From: Agrostemma githago | Lineage: Eukaryota; Streptophyta; Magnoliopsida; Caryophyllales; Caryophyllaceae | Length of the DNA stretch: 64,000 nt | Direction of reading: 5' to 3' | Assembly: GCA_958450325.1 (NCBI GenBank) | Contig: OY288257.1 | Coordinates: 13,845,873-13,909,872, forward strand | Shown here: positions 1 through 11,151 of the stretch, piece after piece | Layout of the letters: each line of letters opens with the position of its first letter | Numbering within the stretch: the stretch's first letter is position 1 | The notes under the pieces: model-generated | What the model saw: only the letters and a program-made list of their open reading frames with translations | The model's database searches: none | What the model was told of the DNA's origin: nothing | Program-made: the position numbers and the translations under genes

Positions 1-2
1 TG

Positions 3-3000
3 AACATTGAGAGGAGTAACCAGAAAATGGAGGATGAGTTGGGAACTGGTGGGACTAGAAAGAGGGAGTATCAGGGGAGTCAATCTGACACCGCAACTAA
101 GAGAGGAAATTTCCATAATAATAACAACCCTCAGAATAAGTCTCGATCTTTTGGCGGGAATGTGAAAGAAGAATGGAATAACGGGAATGGTAAGAGTCAG
201 GGGACAGGGCAAGTTTTTACCAGACACTATTACTGCAAGATATGCAAGGGAGATCACCCAAGAGTTGACTGTCAGGGAAATAGAGTGACATGCCACTGGT
301 GTGGAAAATTGGGACACCGTGAGTTCGAATGTACTAATAAGAAGGCAGGAAGACCCCGTAGTGCACAATCTGCTAGTGTGAGTGTGAATCAGGGTAACCG
401 ATTTCAGGGTCAAGGAAGAACTCAGAGCTATGGTGGGTCTGCATCTAACAACAGTTATAAGAACCCAACTCCGACTATGGGGAACACTACAGCAGCTAGT
501 AAGCCCGCAGGGCAAGTGAATGGGGCACAGAGTACTAAGAAGCCCACTGGGAAGCTCTATGTCATGAATAGAGAAGAAGCAGAAAATACTGACATCGTTT
601 CGGGTAACTTTCTTGTGAATTCTATTTCAGCTCATGTTCTGTTTGATTCTGGTGCATCTCACTCTTTTATTTCAACTAAGTTTGTGGATAAAATGAATGT
701 TGAATCTAGTGAAATTGTGGACTATGATTTTGCTATGCCATCTGGGGACTTAGTGAACTGTAAAAGAATTTTTAAGGATGTGTCTGTGTTTATTGGTGAT
801 CATGATTTTAAGGCAAACCTGATAGAATTTCCGTTACCTCACTTTGATGTGATTTTGGGGATGGATTGGCTCGGTTCTCATCGGGCTAATATTGACTGTG
901 CACAGAGTAAAGTTTCCTTGAGAGGGCCTAAAAATGTGAGAGTATCTTATAGGGGTCATGTAAGGGGTCCTAGAGTGAAACTTATTTCTGCTATGAAAGT
1001 GAAAAAGCATTTATCTAGGGGAGCTGAGTTGATTTTGTGTCATGTAAAAGATTTGAGGGTGGAATATCCTGACTTGAGTGAAGTCCCAGTAGTGAGTGAG
1101 TTTGTTGATGTGTTTCCTGAGGAAATACCGGGAATGCCTCCTGCTAGAGAAGTTGAGTTTAAAATCGACCTAATGCCAGGAACGGGTCCAATTGCTAAAT
1201 CACCTTACCGAATGGCACCATTAGAGATGCAAGAGCTTAAGAAACAATTAGATGAGTTGATGGAGAAAGGGTATATTAGGCCTAGTGTGTCGCCTTGGGG
1301 TGCCCCTGTTTTATTTGTGAAGAAGAAGGATGGAACTTTGAGGTTGTGTATTGATTATCGAGAATTGAACCAAGTTACTATCAAGAATAGGTATCCTTTA
1401 CCTAGGATTGATGATTTGTTTGACCAGTTGAAGGGAGCTTCCGTTTTCTCTAAAATAGACTTGCGATCTGGGTACCATCAATTGAAGATAGCACCTGAGG
1501 ATGTCCTTAAGACTGCATTTTCCACTAGATATGGCCATTATGAATTTACTGTGATGCCTTTTGGGTTGACTAATGCACCTGCTGTATTTATGGACTTGAT
1601 GAATCGAACTTTTAGGACTTACCTAGATAAGTTTGTTGTGGTGTTCATTGATGACATACTTATTTATTCGAGGAGTGAGGATGAGCATGAGGAACATTTA
1701 CGTATTGTCCTGGGTACCTTGAGAGAGAAGCAGTTGTATGCCAAATTTTCTAAATGTGAGTTCTGGTTAGATCAAGTAGCTTTTCTGGGGCATATTATAT
1801 CTAAGGATGGGGTATCAGTGGATCCTGCTAAGATTAAGGCTGTTAAGGAGTGGCCTAGACCGAAATCCGTGACCGAAATTCGTAGTTTTTTGGGTTTAGC
1901 TGGTTATTACAGGAGATTTGTGAAAGATTTTTCTAAAATAGCTAGACCAATGACTACACTGATGAGGAAAGCCACAAAATTTCTTTGGGATGAGGGATGT
2001 GAAGAGTCGTTTCAGATTTTGAAGGAGAAGTTGACCACTGCTCCGGTGTTGGCCTTACCGGATGGGAATGAAGCGTATGAAGTTTATACTGATGCTTCTA
2101 AGAATGGGTTAGGTTGTGTTCTTATGCAGAATAGGAGAGTGATTGCCTATGCTTCTAGGCAGTTGAAACCTTATGAAGAAAATTATCCCACTCATGATTT
2201 AGAGCTAGCAGCCGTAGTCTTTGCCTTGAAGATTTGGAGACATTATTTATTTGGTGTACCCTTTAAGGTTTTCTCTGATCACAAAAGCTTAAAATATATA
2301 TTCACTCAGAAGGAGCTTAATATGAGACAGAGGAGGTGGTTAGAGTTGATTAAGGACTACGAGGTCAAGATCCAGTATCATGAAGGAAAGGCTAATGTGG
2401 TGGCCGATGCTTTAAGTAGAAAATCTCTCCATACGATACAGTTAGTGATGACCCGTGATAAGCTGAGGGAAGAGTTTGTGAACTTTGCGATCCAAATGGC
2501 GAAGCCAGGAACCCCGTCTAATATGTTATCTGTCGAGAGTGATTTGATAGGGGAGATTAGAGAATTGCAGGTTGGTGATAAGTATTTGCAGGATAAGTTA
2601 GTGAATGAGCCTACTTTGTTCAGGCGCGATGAGAGTGGATTGATTAAGGTTCATGATAGAGTGTGTGTGCCTAACCACTGGGAGATAAAGGAAAGAATAA
2701 TGACTGAGGCACATGCAACACCGTATTCTGTTCACCCCGGGGGTGATAAAATGTATGCAGACTTGAAATTAGCATTTTGGTGGTCCGGTATGAAGAAACA
2801 TATTGCAGATTTTGTGTCTCGATGCTTGATATGTCAGAAGGTTAAGAGTGAACATAGGAGACCCCAGGGGAAGTTACAACCGTTAGAGGTTCCCGAGTGG
2901 AAGTGGAGTTCAATCTCCATGGATTTTGTAGCTGGTTTGCCGAGGTCACAGAAAGGTAATAATATGATTTGGGTGATAATTGATAGGCTGACTAAGTGTG

Positions 3001-3959
3001 CACATTTTATTCCGATGAAAGATACCTGGAAGAAGAAGCAGCTTGCTGATGCTTATGTACATCATGTGGTAAGACTTCATGGAGTTCCTAAGGATATTGT
3101 GTCAGATAGGGATGCCAGATTTGTTTCAATATTTTGGGAGAAACTTCATACAGCTTTGGGAACCAAACTTAATATGAGCACAGCATTTCATCCAGCTACC
3201 GATGGGCAGACTGAAAGAACAAATCAAATACTTGAGGGCATGTTACGAGCCTGTATCTTACAATTTCAGGGAGGCTGGGAGGATAAGTTAGATCTGATTG
3301 AGTTCTCTTATAATAACAGTTATCAGGCTACAATTCAGATGGCACCATTCGAGGCGTTGTACGGACGCAAGTGTAGGAGTCCGGTATGTTGGGGTGATAT
3401 TAGTGAGCATGTGATTCTAGGGCCTCAGATGATCACTGAAATGGTTGAGAGTGTTAGGATTATACAGGACAGGATGAAGGCAGCTCAAGACCGTCAGAAG
3501 AGCTATGCTGATAAGACTCGTAGGCACGTGGAATTTGAGGTTGGTGACAAAGTTCTTTTGCGTGTCTCGCCTACTAAAGGAGTAATGCGGTTCGGTAAGA
3601 AGGGCAAATTGAGCCCGAAGTTTATTGGTCCGTATGAAATTTTGGAACGTATTGGTGAGGTGGCTTATCGACTTGATTTACCAGCTGATCTAGAACGAGT
3701 GCATAATGTATTCCATGTTTCTCAGCTAAGGAAATACATCAGTGATCCATCACATGTGTTAGACCCGGAGACTATTGAGCTTGATGAGACTATGACTTAC
3801 GAGGAGACTCCTGTTCAGATTTTGGATAGTAAGGTGCGTAAAACCCGTAGAACTGAGACAAGAATGGTCAAAGTTTTGTGGAATAATAACAATGTGGAGG
3901 AGGCTACTTGGGAAGTTGAGTCAGCCATGAAGGAAAAATACCCTCATCTTTTTGCCTAA
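3..3959 (+). CDS. Ty3/gypsy gag-pol polyprotein (5' truncated by window edge)
   Basis: Polyprotein for retrotransposition: RNA binding, cleavage, reverse transcription and integration. The frame is open from base 3, upstream of the first ATG at 27, so that ATG is internal and the N-terminal gag is off-window. Counting from ATG 27: CCHC zinc knuckle C89-C102 (CHWCGKLGHREFEC); aspartic protease DSGASHSF near 208; RT with FIDDILIYS near 540; RNase H starting YTDASK near 687; integrase HHCC zinc region about 899-934; integrase catalytic D986, D1027 and E1063, the last two with 35 residues between them as in DD35E; C-terminal chromodomain remnant from about 1268 (VLWNNNNVEEATWE). No stop or frameshift is seen over about 1,319 codons, so the product could still be functional. 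The stop at 3957-3959 is followed by the 3' spacer. Confidence 0.95.
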   Translation, partial: NIERSNQKMEDELGTGGTRKREYQGSQSDTATKRGNFHNNNNPQNKSRSFGGNVKEEWNNGNGKSQGTGQVFTRHYYCKICKGDHPRVDCQGNRVTCHWCGKLGHREFECTNKKAGRPRSAQSASVSVNQGNRFQGQGRTQSYGGSASNNSYKNPTPTMGNTTAASKPAGQVNGAQSTKKPTGKLYVMNREEAENTDIVSGNFLVNSISAHVLFDSGASHSFISTKFVDKMNVESSEIVDYDFAMPSGDLVNCKRIFKDVSVFIGDHDFKANLIEFPLPHFDVILGMDWLGSHRANIDCAQSKVSLRGPKNVRVSYRGHVRGPRVKLISAMKVKKHLSRGAELILCHVKDLRVEYPDLSEVPVVSEFVDVFPEEIPGMPPAREVEFKIDLMPGTGPIAKSPYRMAPLEMQELKKQLDELMEKGYIRPSVSPWGAPVLFVKKKDGTLRLCIDYRELNQVTIKNRYPLPRIDDLFDQLKGASVFSKIDLRSGYHQLKIAPEDVLKTAFSTRYGHYEFTVMPFGLTNAPAVFMDLMNRTFRTYLDKFVVVFIDDILIYSRSEDEHEEHLRIVLGTLREKQLYAKFSKCEFWLDQVAFLGHIISKDGVSVDPAKIKAVKEWPRPKSVTEIRSFLGLAGYYRRFVKDFSKIARPMTTLMRKATKFLWDEGCEESFQILKEKLTTAPVLALPDGNEAYEVYTDASKNGLGCVLMQNRRVIAYASRQLKPYEENYPTHDLELAAVVFALKIWRHYLFGVPFKVFSDHKSLKYIFTQKELNMRQRRWLELIKDYEVKIQYHEGKANVVADALSRKSLHTIQLVMTRDKLREEFVNFAIQMAKPGTPSNMLSVESDLIGEIRELQVGDKYLQDKLVNEPTLFRRDESGLIKVHDRVCVPNHWEIKERIMTEAHATPYSVHPGGDKMYADLKLAFWWSGMKKHIADFVSRCLICQKVKSEHRRPQGKLQPLEVPEWKWSSISMDFVAGLPRSQKGNNMIWVIIDRLTKCAHFIPMKDTWKKKQLADAYVHHVVRLHGVPKDIVSDRDARFVSIFWEKLHTALGTKLNMSTAFHPATDGQTERTNQILEGMLRACILQFQGGWEDKLDLIEFSYNNSYQATIQMAPFEALYGRKCRSPVCWGDISEHVILGPQMITEMVESVRIIQDRMKAAQDRQKSYADKTRRHVEFEVGDKVLLRVSPTKGVMRFGKKGKLSPKFIGPYEILERIGEVAYRLDLPADLERVHNVFHVSQLRKYISDPSHVLDPETIELDETMTYEETPVQILDSKVRKTRRTETRMVKVLWNNNNVEEATWEVESAMKEKYPHLFA

Positions 3960-4640
3960 GGTAAATTTTCGTGCTTCGTGGACGAAGCTTTATTTTAAGG
4001 GGGATAGAAGATATGCATGACTACTTTATTTTTGTTGGATTAACCTTGTTGTGTGATTTCATGTTATTATTGCTTGTTGGTTACAAATATGAACCTATTG
4101 GTTGTTGTTGGTTATTGTTGGATTGGTTTTTCCATTGGTTATTTTTTGTTATGATTTGATATTGGTTTTGATAATTCTTGAAATAATTGTTTATTTATAT
4201 TGGTGGTTTACTTGTGAAATTTCAAAACTTTGAAAATATTTAATTATTATTTACCCGGCATGCTCTTAGCTTTCTAAGTGACCCTATTGAGGATTGTGAG
4301 AATTTTGTGGATTCAACTCTAGTACTATCTTGTGGAAATAGGTGATCTTACCTTGGGGAATTAGGGGTAGTGAAGTTGTGTTACTTTGGAATTGAGGAAT
4401 TAGACCCTGGTGGATTTTTGGAGAATTTAGAAATGTAAGTTATCTTGAGGTTGTGCTTGTTTTGGTGGAATTTGGAAATAGAGAGTAAACATTTTATTTT
4501 GGATATATATGAGGAACTTTGACGAATTTTGGATATATGGAGTGAATAATCATTTTTGGGACACTTATAGTAATGTGAGACTTTATTTTGAGGACGAGTT
4601 TAAACTTCGAGGACGAAGTTTTGTTTTAAGGAGGGAAGTC
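3960..4640 (+). other. Tekay 3' spacer with duplicated polypurine-tract block
   Basis: Noncoding, T-rich spacer between the pol stop and the 3' LTR. A block of the form cttcg.ggacgaag followed by a T-run and ttttaagg.ggga occurs twice: near 3972-4008 just after the stop codon, and near 4602-4638 directly before the LTR. The second one is in the right place to be the working polypurine tract; the first looks like a duplicate. A small open frame here (3971-4159) is low-complexity and not supported as a gene. Confidence 0.7.
4629..4640 (+). promoter_or_regulatory. Tekay polypurine tract
   Basis: The run AGGAGGGAAG followed by TC lies immediately 5' of the LTR start TGTAACACCCC at 4641, the expected position for the plus-strand DNA priming site. 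Confidence 0.75.
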
Positions 4641-6340
4641 TGTAACACCCCGTTATTTTTCGAGTCAATATAAGGTGTTACTGGTCTATTTTATTTGAAT
4701 CGGGTTATTAAGTCGGGACAAATATTTTCGATGTCATTATAAAATTTAAGTATTTTGGGCCTCTTTTTATTTAATCGATTCTGGTTTTGAAAAGATTTGG
4801 GTTTTAATTATTAACCGACTTTGTATCGGGTTGAAAAGTTGGGTCAAATACAAATAAGAAAAAAAAAACCTAATAATTCTATTTTAAAAACCCCACCCGT
4901 AACTCCCTTTCATTCTACAATCTCACGCACACACACCCTGTTGCTTAATTCCTCCTCTCTGCCGCACAAGCCTCGTCTCCTTCCCCCGATTTTCGATTTT
5001 CCGATCAATTATTCGGAGCTGTAATTTGGTCGTGATCCTTGTCTCGCCACCGGTATTTTTCCGTTTCGACTCAGCACACTACCCTTCTCCTCCCTCTTTT
5101 GCCTTATCTCAATTGTATGTTTCTACCTCCTTAATTTTAATCTCTCCCATATTTGGTGTTAATTCAGTTTCAGTTTTGCTCAATCTTAGAACCAAATTTT
5201 AAAATATTATGAGGATTATTGAATAGGATCTTGTAGATTTCATGGGTCCGTATTATTAATGTTGAATTCCGGGTTCGGTGTCTCGTTTAAGAGTGGATTA
5301 GGGCGTTGGTCCTGTGCGATTTGTGAGGAAGAAAAGGATGGGTAATTTGAGTATGGCGTAGGCTTAGTAAGAGGAGTATAGGGGTTTTCTTGTGTGTGAT
5401 GATGCGTGCAGTGACGATGCAGGAGGAGTTGTGTGTTGAGTGTGCTGCAGGGGAGATGTAGGCAGAATTATTTCAATGCCACATGATTGGGGGTATTGTT
5501 ATTACAATATTTATTAGAGTTGATTTTTCGGTTGAGTTCTCTATCACGTGGAGTTTAATTTATTTATCGAGGTAGCCGATTTTTGGTCAAGTAATTTGGA
5601 TCGAGTGATATTTTACATTATCGAGTGAGTAAATAGTTAGTGTCTTGAGATTGAGTGGTTTCAATAGTATAGATGGGTATTATATAGGTTGGACCGTTTT
5701 AATGTTAATTAGTTATTGAATTATATTTATATTATTATTGTAGCTTGTGGGTTCGAGGAGAAAGAGTTTTTGGACTAATAATAGCTGAGTTTTGTCCGTG
5801 TTGAGAGGTAAGGACGTTTTACCCTTTTCACTTTTAAGTAAAGAGCATGTTCGGATCAAAATATATTTTTATAATGGTTTCTTGAATTATTTCGCTGATC
5901 GTAAATATTTTCATAATACTCGTAATGTTTGGATATTGAACTTTGTGACACGACTCACATATTGGTACTATCTTGGTAAAATTTTTAGTAACTTATAACA
6001 GACTCTGGGAGTTCTGTTGGTCTAGACGGTTTTAAGGTGCGTCTAAGACGTTCCTGGGACTTTGTCCCGAAACTATTTTTGAGTGAGGTTTGTCCTCACT
6101 TGCTAGGGAGTTAGACTTTCTCCTTTGGCAGTTTCATCCTACTGGCTGTCCAAATGTGAGAGGTGCGCACTATTATGAGTCTGGCTAAGCACAGGTGGTT
6201 ACCTCTAGACCGTGCAAGGGTAGGACCTTGGCACACAAGTTGCGAAAAAATATATTTTTGGGTTGGTTTGATTTTGACTATTAGTTTTATGGTATTCTGG
6301 TATTTAAACGATGATTTTATTTCTGATCTCAGTTTGTTAA

Positions 6341-6386
<46 letters not shown>

Positions 6387-6821
6387 TCACGAATTATTAC
6401 ATTATTATACTTTTACTCAGCTTTGCTGACGTCCTTTTGTTTTGGGTCGTTCCCCCGCTGGAACCTGTACCTATTTGTGTTTTTGGGTACAGCTGGTACA
6501 CTTGATTTGCTGCATGGGTGCATTCTGGTATCGGGTTATGCTGAGCGAGGAAGGACTTTTATTATTTAACTTGACTCCAAACTATTTATATTGGATTTAT
6601 TATTATTGATTTGCTATTGTTTTAAACCGTTTTGGATTTTGTAAGACTTAAGACTTCCGCTGCAACGTTTCCATTTTATTAGTTATCAAATTTCTATTTT
6701 TATTCATCTATTATTTATCCTTTTCCTTGCACTTGGCTCGGTAAGCTAAGTGTGGAGTAACAGCTTTGAGTTTTCCGTTTTGATTTATTATTTTGGGTTG
6801 CGAAAATTTAGGGCTGTTACA
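4641..6821 (+). repeat. Tekay 3' LTR
   Basis: Starts TGTAACACCCCG after the purine tract and ends GGGCTGTTACA, so the tips TGTAACA/TGTTACA are inverted. Length 2,181 bp. A possible TATA element (TATTATATAGG) is near 5679-5688. It contains a TTA microsatellite. The 5' partner is off-window, so LTR divergence cannot be read. Bases 6822-6826 (gatag) are the expected right target duplication. Small open frames inside (for example 6163-6429, poly-leucine from the microsatellite) are not genes. Confidence 0.88.
6341..6386. repeat. (TTA)n microsatellite
   Basis: About 15 uninterrupted TTA/ATT units inside the Tekay LTR. Confidence 0.95.
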
Positions 6822-9800
6822 GATAGTTTGGTTGAATATAGCTTGATAGATGATGATAAGCAAGAGGAACCATTTGACTCACTACCTCTTGAAGAAGAAT
6901 GTTTGCATGATGATGAAAAGGTAGAACCACTACCGGTGGGTAAGAGTATGGTATCTTCTCCTCCTAATCTTGAACTTAAACCACTCCCCTTTTCCCTCAA
7001 ATATGCTTTTTTTGAAGGAACTAATTATCCTGTTATCGTCAATGCTACCCTTGATGGACCTCAATTGGAAAAACTTTTAATCGTTTTGAGAAAACACAAA
7101 AAGGCCCCCGGGTATAGCATTGCCGACCTCCAAGGCATAAGCCCAAATGTTTGCATGCATAGGATCATCTAGGGGTGTAAAAGAGCCGATCTGAGCTCGA
7201 CCTCGGATAGGCTCGGGTTCGCCTCGTAAATTGGAAATCGAGCTCGGGCTCGGCTCAAAGCTCGTCGAGCTCAAAAAATTGAAGCTCGAGTTCGGCTCGT
7301 AAAAAGCTCGAGCTCAGCTCGAGCTCGTATCAAGCTCGTTTACCTTGATATTTTTTCGTCGCTTTATAAATATATACTGTATAACTAAAAGTAACTTTTT
7401 TAAAAGACAAAAAAATATTGTTACAAAATTTTAAAGTATAATAATTATAAATATCAAATAAACATTTATTTTGAATTATTAGAATTTAAAATTATTAAAC
7501 TTATAATGTAAAAACCTAAAAAAACGAGCCCAAACGAGATTCCAAGCCGAGCCTTACTGAGCTCGGGTTCGGCTCGGATTTGAACAAGTTCGGCTCGAGC
7601 TCGAGCTCGAGCTCGTTTTGACCGAGCTTGAGCCTAGCTTTGACCGAGCCGATTCCGAGGGCTCTACGAGCCGGCTTTGATCGTTGACACCCATAGGATC
7701 ATCCTTGATGATGACCACCGTCCTTCGGCTGAGGGTCAACGTAGGTTGAACCCCACCATGAAAGAGGTTGTCATGAAGGAAGTCCTTAAGTTGTATGAGG
7801 CTAACATTATTTACCCAATAACCAAAAGTAAATGGGTTAGCCCCGTACAAGTTGTGCCTAAAAAATGAGGAATGACGGTTGTTAAAGGAGTAAAAGGGTG
7901 AGTCAATTTCCACTAGGACTATTACCGGTTGGCGCATGTGTATAGACTATCGTATATTGAACACGGCCACCATAAAAGACCATTTCCCCTTCCCTTTATT
8001 GATCAAATGCTTGAAAGATTGGCGCACCATTCTTATTTTTGTTTCCTCGATGGTCATTCCGGATTTCTTCAAATACCTATTCACCCCGATGACCAAGAGA
8101 AAACCACTTTTACTTGTCCCTATGGCACCTATGCTTATAGAAGGATGCCATTTGGATTGTGTAATGCGCTGGGAACGTTTCAAAGATGTATGATGGCTAT
8201 TTTTTCCGATTTTATTGAAAAATCCATGGAAATTTTTATGGATGATTTTAGTGTCCATAGTACATCTTTTGATTCTTGTCTTGAAATTCTTGATCAAGTG
8301 TTAGCTCGATGTGAAGAGTATAGACTTGTTTTAAATTGGGAAAAGTGTCATTTTATGGTTGAACAAGGTGTTGTCCTAGGTCATATTGTTTCTAATAGAG
8401 GAGTCGAAGTCGATAAGGCGAAAGTCTCCGTGATTGAGAACTTGCCACCACCTACGGATGTCAAAGGGGTGAGGAGTTTTCTAGGTCATGCCGGTTTTTA
8501 TAGACGATTTATTAAAGACTTTTCTAAGATTGCCAAGCCTTTGACTTCTTTGCTTATGAAAGATGCACCTTTTGTTTTTGATGACTCGTTTCTTGAGGCC
8601 TTTTGCAGGATAAAGACCGCTCTCACTACCACACCAATTATCAAAGCTCCCGATTGGAATCTTCCATTTGAGATCATGTGCGATATGCATCCGATTTTGC
8701 CGTTGGTGTCATTCTAGGACAACGGGTTGATAAGAAGCTACATGTGATTTATTATGCAAGCAAGACCTTAGATGAAGCCCAATCGAGGTACACCACAACC
8801 GAAAAAGAGATGCTTGCCGTTGTCTATGCCATGGAGAAATTTCGAAATTATGTTACCGGTTCGAAAGTCATTATTCACACCGATCACGCAGCGATTCGAT
8901 ACATCATGTCCAAAAAGGAGACAAAGTCCCGACTCTTTCGGTGGGTGCTCCTTTTACAAGAATTTGATATTGAGATTAAAGACAAAGCCGGATCGGAGAA
9001 CTTGGTAGCGGATCATCTTAGTAGACTAACGGTTAGTAAAGAGAGCAATGAAGAAGATGGCATTACCATCAATGAAGCTATGAGATATGAGGCCTTAATG
9101 GCCGTTGAAACTATTACCCCTTGGTATGCCGATATCGTCAATTTCTTAGTGTCTCATTATATTCCGGACGATTATTCCAAACAAGAGAGCAAGAAACTAC
9201 GTTATGAAGCCCGACGCTATTATTGGGACGAGCCTTATTTATTTCACCGATGTGTAGATGGAATTTACCGACGATGTGTTACGGCCGAAGAAGGATATAA
9301 TATTGTGAAGCACCTTCACTCGACATCTTATGGTGGACACTTGGCCAAACAAAAGACAATTGCCAAGGTTCTCCAAAGCGGGTTTTGGTGGCCTTCCATG
9401 TTCAAAGACATCCAAGCTTTCATTCTCACATGCGATGCATGCCAACGAAGCGGCAATATTACAAGAAGAAATGAGATGCCCCTTCAACCTATCTTGGAGA
9501 TTGAATTGTTCGATGTTTGGGGCATTGATTTCATGGGTCCGTTCACATCCTCTTTTGGAAACAAGTACATTCTAGTCGCGGTTGATTATGTCTCAAAATG
9601 GATCGAGGCCGTAGCTTCCCCCACCAATGACTCCAAGGTTGTAATCAAGCTTTTCAAGAACGTAAATTTCCCGAGATTTGGTATGCCTAGAGCCATAACT
9701 AGTGATGGAGGCTCTCATTTTAGGAAAGATACCTTTGAACACCTTCTTAGGAAGTACGGTATCACCCACAAGATGTCCTAGCCTACCACCCTCAATCAAA

Positions 9801-10419
9801 TGGGCAAGCCGAGATCTCCAACTAACAAATCAAGGGAATTTTAGAGAAAGTTGTAAATACACACCGAAAGGATTGGTCATTGAAACTAAATGACGCCCTT
9901 TGGTCATTGAGGACGGCTTACAAAGTGCCGATTGGAACCACTCCTTATCGTCTTGTGTATGGTAAAGCTTGTCATTTACCGTTGGAGCTAGAACACAAAG
10001 CCAAATGGGCAATCAAAGAGCTAAACTTCGATGAGAGTGTTGTAGGAAATAATCGCCTTCTCCAACTACAAGAATTGGAAGAACTAAGACTTGAAGCCTA
10101 CGAAAATTCGAAGATTTACAAAGAATAAACTCGCCAATGGCACGATTCTCGAATTCTTCGTAAGGACTTCTCCGTTGGTGATGAGGTATTACTCTTCAAC
10201 TCTCGCTTTAAGCTCTTCCCCGGTAAGTTGAAATCAAAATGGTCGGGTCCATTTGAAGTGACCGGAGTGCAACCATATGGATCGATAGAGATATCAAGCC
10301 TGGAAACCGGGAAGTTTATGGTTAATGGGCAACGTTTGAAGATTTTTCATCTCGGTCATATTCGTGAGACCTTCGTTACTATGAAGCTTGGTGAGCTCCC
10401 ATCGGGGAGCGATGTTTGA
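6822..10419 (+). pseudogene. Athila pol pseudogene (RT, RNase H, integrase)
   Basis: Degenerate pol cut by element E (7170-7691). First segment 6822-7169 is the region before RT and ends CMHRII; the frame resumes after E with LDDDHRPSAEGQRR and runs to VSPVQVVPKK at 7867, where a TGA follows. RT continues in shifted frames: CIDYRILN near 7936; MPFGLCNA near 8150; the catalytic block reads FMDDF near 8235; then VVLGHIVS. A frameshift near 8680 leads into RNase H (DFAVGVILGQ, VIIHTDHAAI, VADHLSRL) and integrase with zinc residues in HLHSTSYGGH and CDACQR and catalytic D in VDYVSKW and TSDGGSHF. A stop at 9779-9781 and a shift follow; the last parts are 9880-10128 and 10228-10419, separated by a TAA. 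It cannot make a working protein. Confidence 0.9.
7170..7691. mobile_element. Element E: small nonautonomous element with GAGCTCG repeats
   Basis: An intruder in Athila pol. It starts TAGGGGTGTAAA and ends GTTGACACCC, an imperfect inverted terminus. Both ends are rich in GAGCTCGAGCTCGGCTCG-type short repeats, and the middle (7380-7530) is AT-rich. It is flanked by cataggatcatc at 7158-7169 and again at 7692-7703; removing E plus one copy restores the codons HRIILDDDH of Athila pol, so this is a real insertion. The TAGGGGTGT start resembles hAT-type MITEs, but a 12-bp flanking duplication is longer than the 8 bp of hAT or 9 bp of MULE. No coding capacity. Confidence 0.7.
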
Positions 10420-10720
10420 ACACCTCTCGCAATTGAAGTAGGTTTGGTGGTATCCTCAACAACCACCTTGTATATATGTATCATATTTCTTTGAGTTTAT
10501 TAGTTTTGTTAGCTTGAGAAGAATGATTGAAATTGGATTTCACCATGGAGCTTAATTTGGATGAAGATCAAACTTTTGGAGAAGTTATGGAGCTTAAATC
10601 GAAGACCACAAGCATGTTTGTGGGAGATATTGATTATGTAATGTGAGTCGAGTCATATATTTGAATCTCTAGGTGATTATTGAAGAGCCATGAAATGGCA
10701 AGGCGGAAAAACGCAGCAAA
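10420..10720 (+). other. Athila spacer downstream of pol
   Basis: Noncoding sequence after the pol end. No motif recognised apart from AT-rich runs; leads into the palindrome array. Confidence 0.5.
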
Positions 10721-10995
10721 GAAGACCGCCGGGCGAAACTTTACCCGGTGAGACTCGACCGGGCGAAACTTCGCCCTACGGAAAAGTTGCCAGAATTGCC
10801 GGAAACGAAGAATATACCACCGGGCGAAATTTCACCCGGTGAGATTTTGACCGGGTGAAATTTCACCCGGTGGAGTTGGCAAACCGATTTTTACGACGAA
10901 AAGTCGTCGGGTGAAATTTCACCTGATGGTGCCTGACCGGGTGAAATTTCACCCGATGGTGCCTGACCGGGTGAAATTTCACCCGCCGGTGTTAC
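10721..10995. repeat. Array of 22-bp palindromes (ACCGGGYGAAATTTCRCCCGGT type), internal
   Basis: Seven diverged units of accgggcgaaatttcacccggt form, each nearly its own reverse complement, spaced 5-50 bp apart. The last three are joined by a repeated ggtgcctg linker. The same motif recurs in the LTR of this element at 15001-15215 with unrelated flanks. An open frame running through the array (from 10911) is a by-product of the repeat. Confidence 0.88.
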
Positions 10996-11143
10996 TTGGC
11001 CGGATCACCTACACCTTTTACTCACTCACTACATTTTCATCTCCCTCCAACAATTTACCTCAACATAACTTTCCCTCCAAATATTTTTACACCAAATTTT
11101 TACCACCAACTTTAAACTTTCACTTTCCCTCCTCAAACACCCT

Positions 11144-11151
11144 TATTTATA
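11144..11151 (+). promoter_or_regulatory. Possible internal TATA element before the 3' ORF
   Basis: TATTTATA about 150 bp after the palindrome array and about 170 bp before the ATG of the 3' ORF (11325). Placement is suggestive only. Confidence 0.3.

Larger units (their letters stand above)
1..6821 (+). mobile_element. Element D: Tekay-type Ty3/gypsy chromovirus, 3' part
   Basis: The window opens inside this LTR retrotransposon, so its 5' LTR, PBS and the start of gag lie outside. Visible parts in order are gag zinc-finger region, protease, RT, RNase H, integrase and chromodomain in one open frame, a 0.7-kb spacer, a purine-rich tract, and a 2.18-kb 3' LTR that starts TGTAACACCCC and ends TGTTACA. 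Directly after base 6821 an Athila pol sequence continues, so the element sits inside Athila element B. The uninterrupted polyprotein suggests it is one of the youngest layers of the nest. Lineage assignment rests on domain order, the C-terminal chromodomain remnant and the TGTAACACCCC LTR start; assignment to another chromovirus lineage is possible. Confidence 0.9.

Noticed and set aside
6163..6429. 88-codon frame with a long Leu run
   Set aside because: Produced by the TTA microsatellite in the Tekay LTR.
10721..10995. Regularly repeated palindromes resembling a CRISPR array
   Set aside because: Spacing is irregular, spacers are partly repeated, the setting is a plant retrotransposon, and no cas genes exist.
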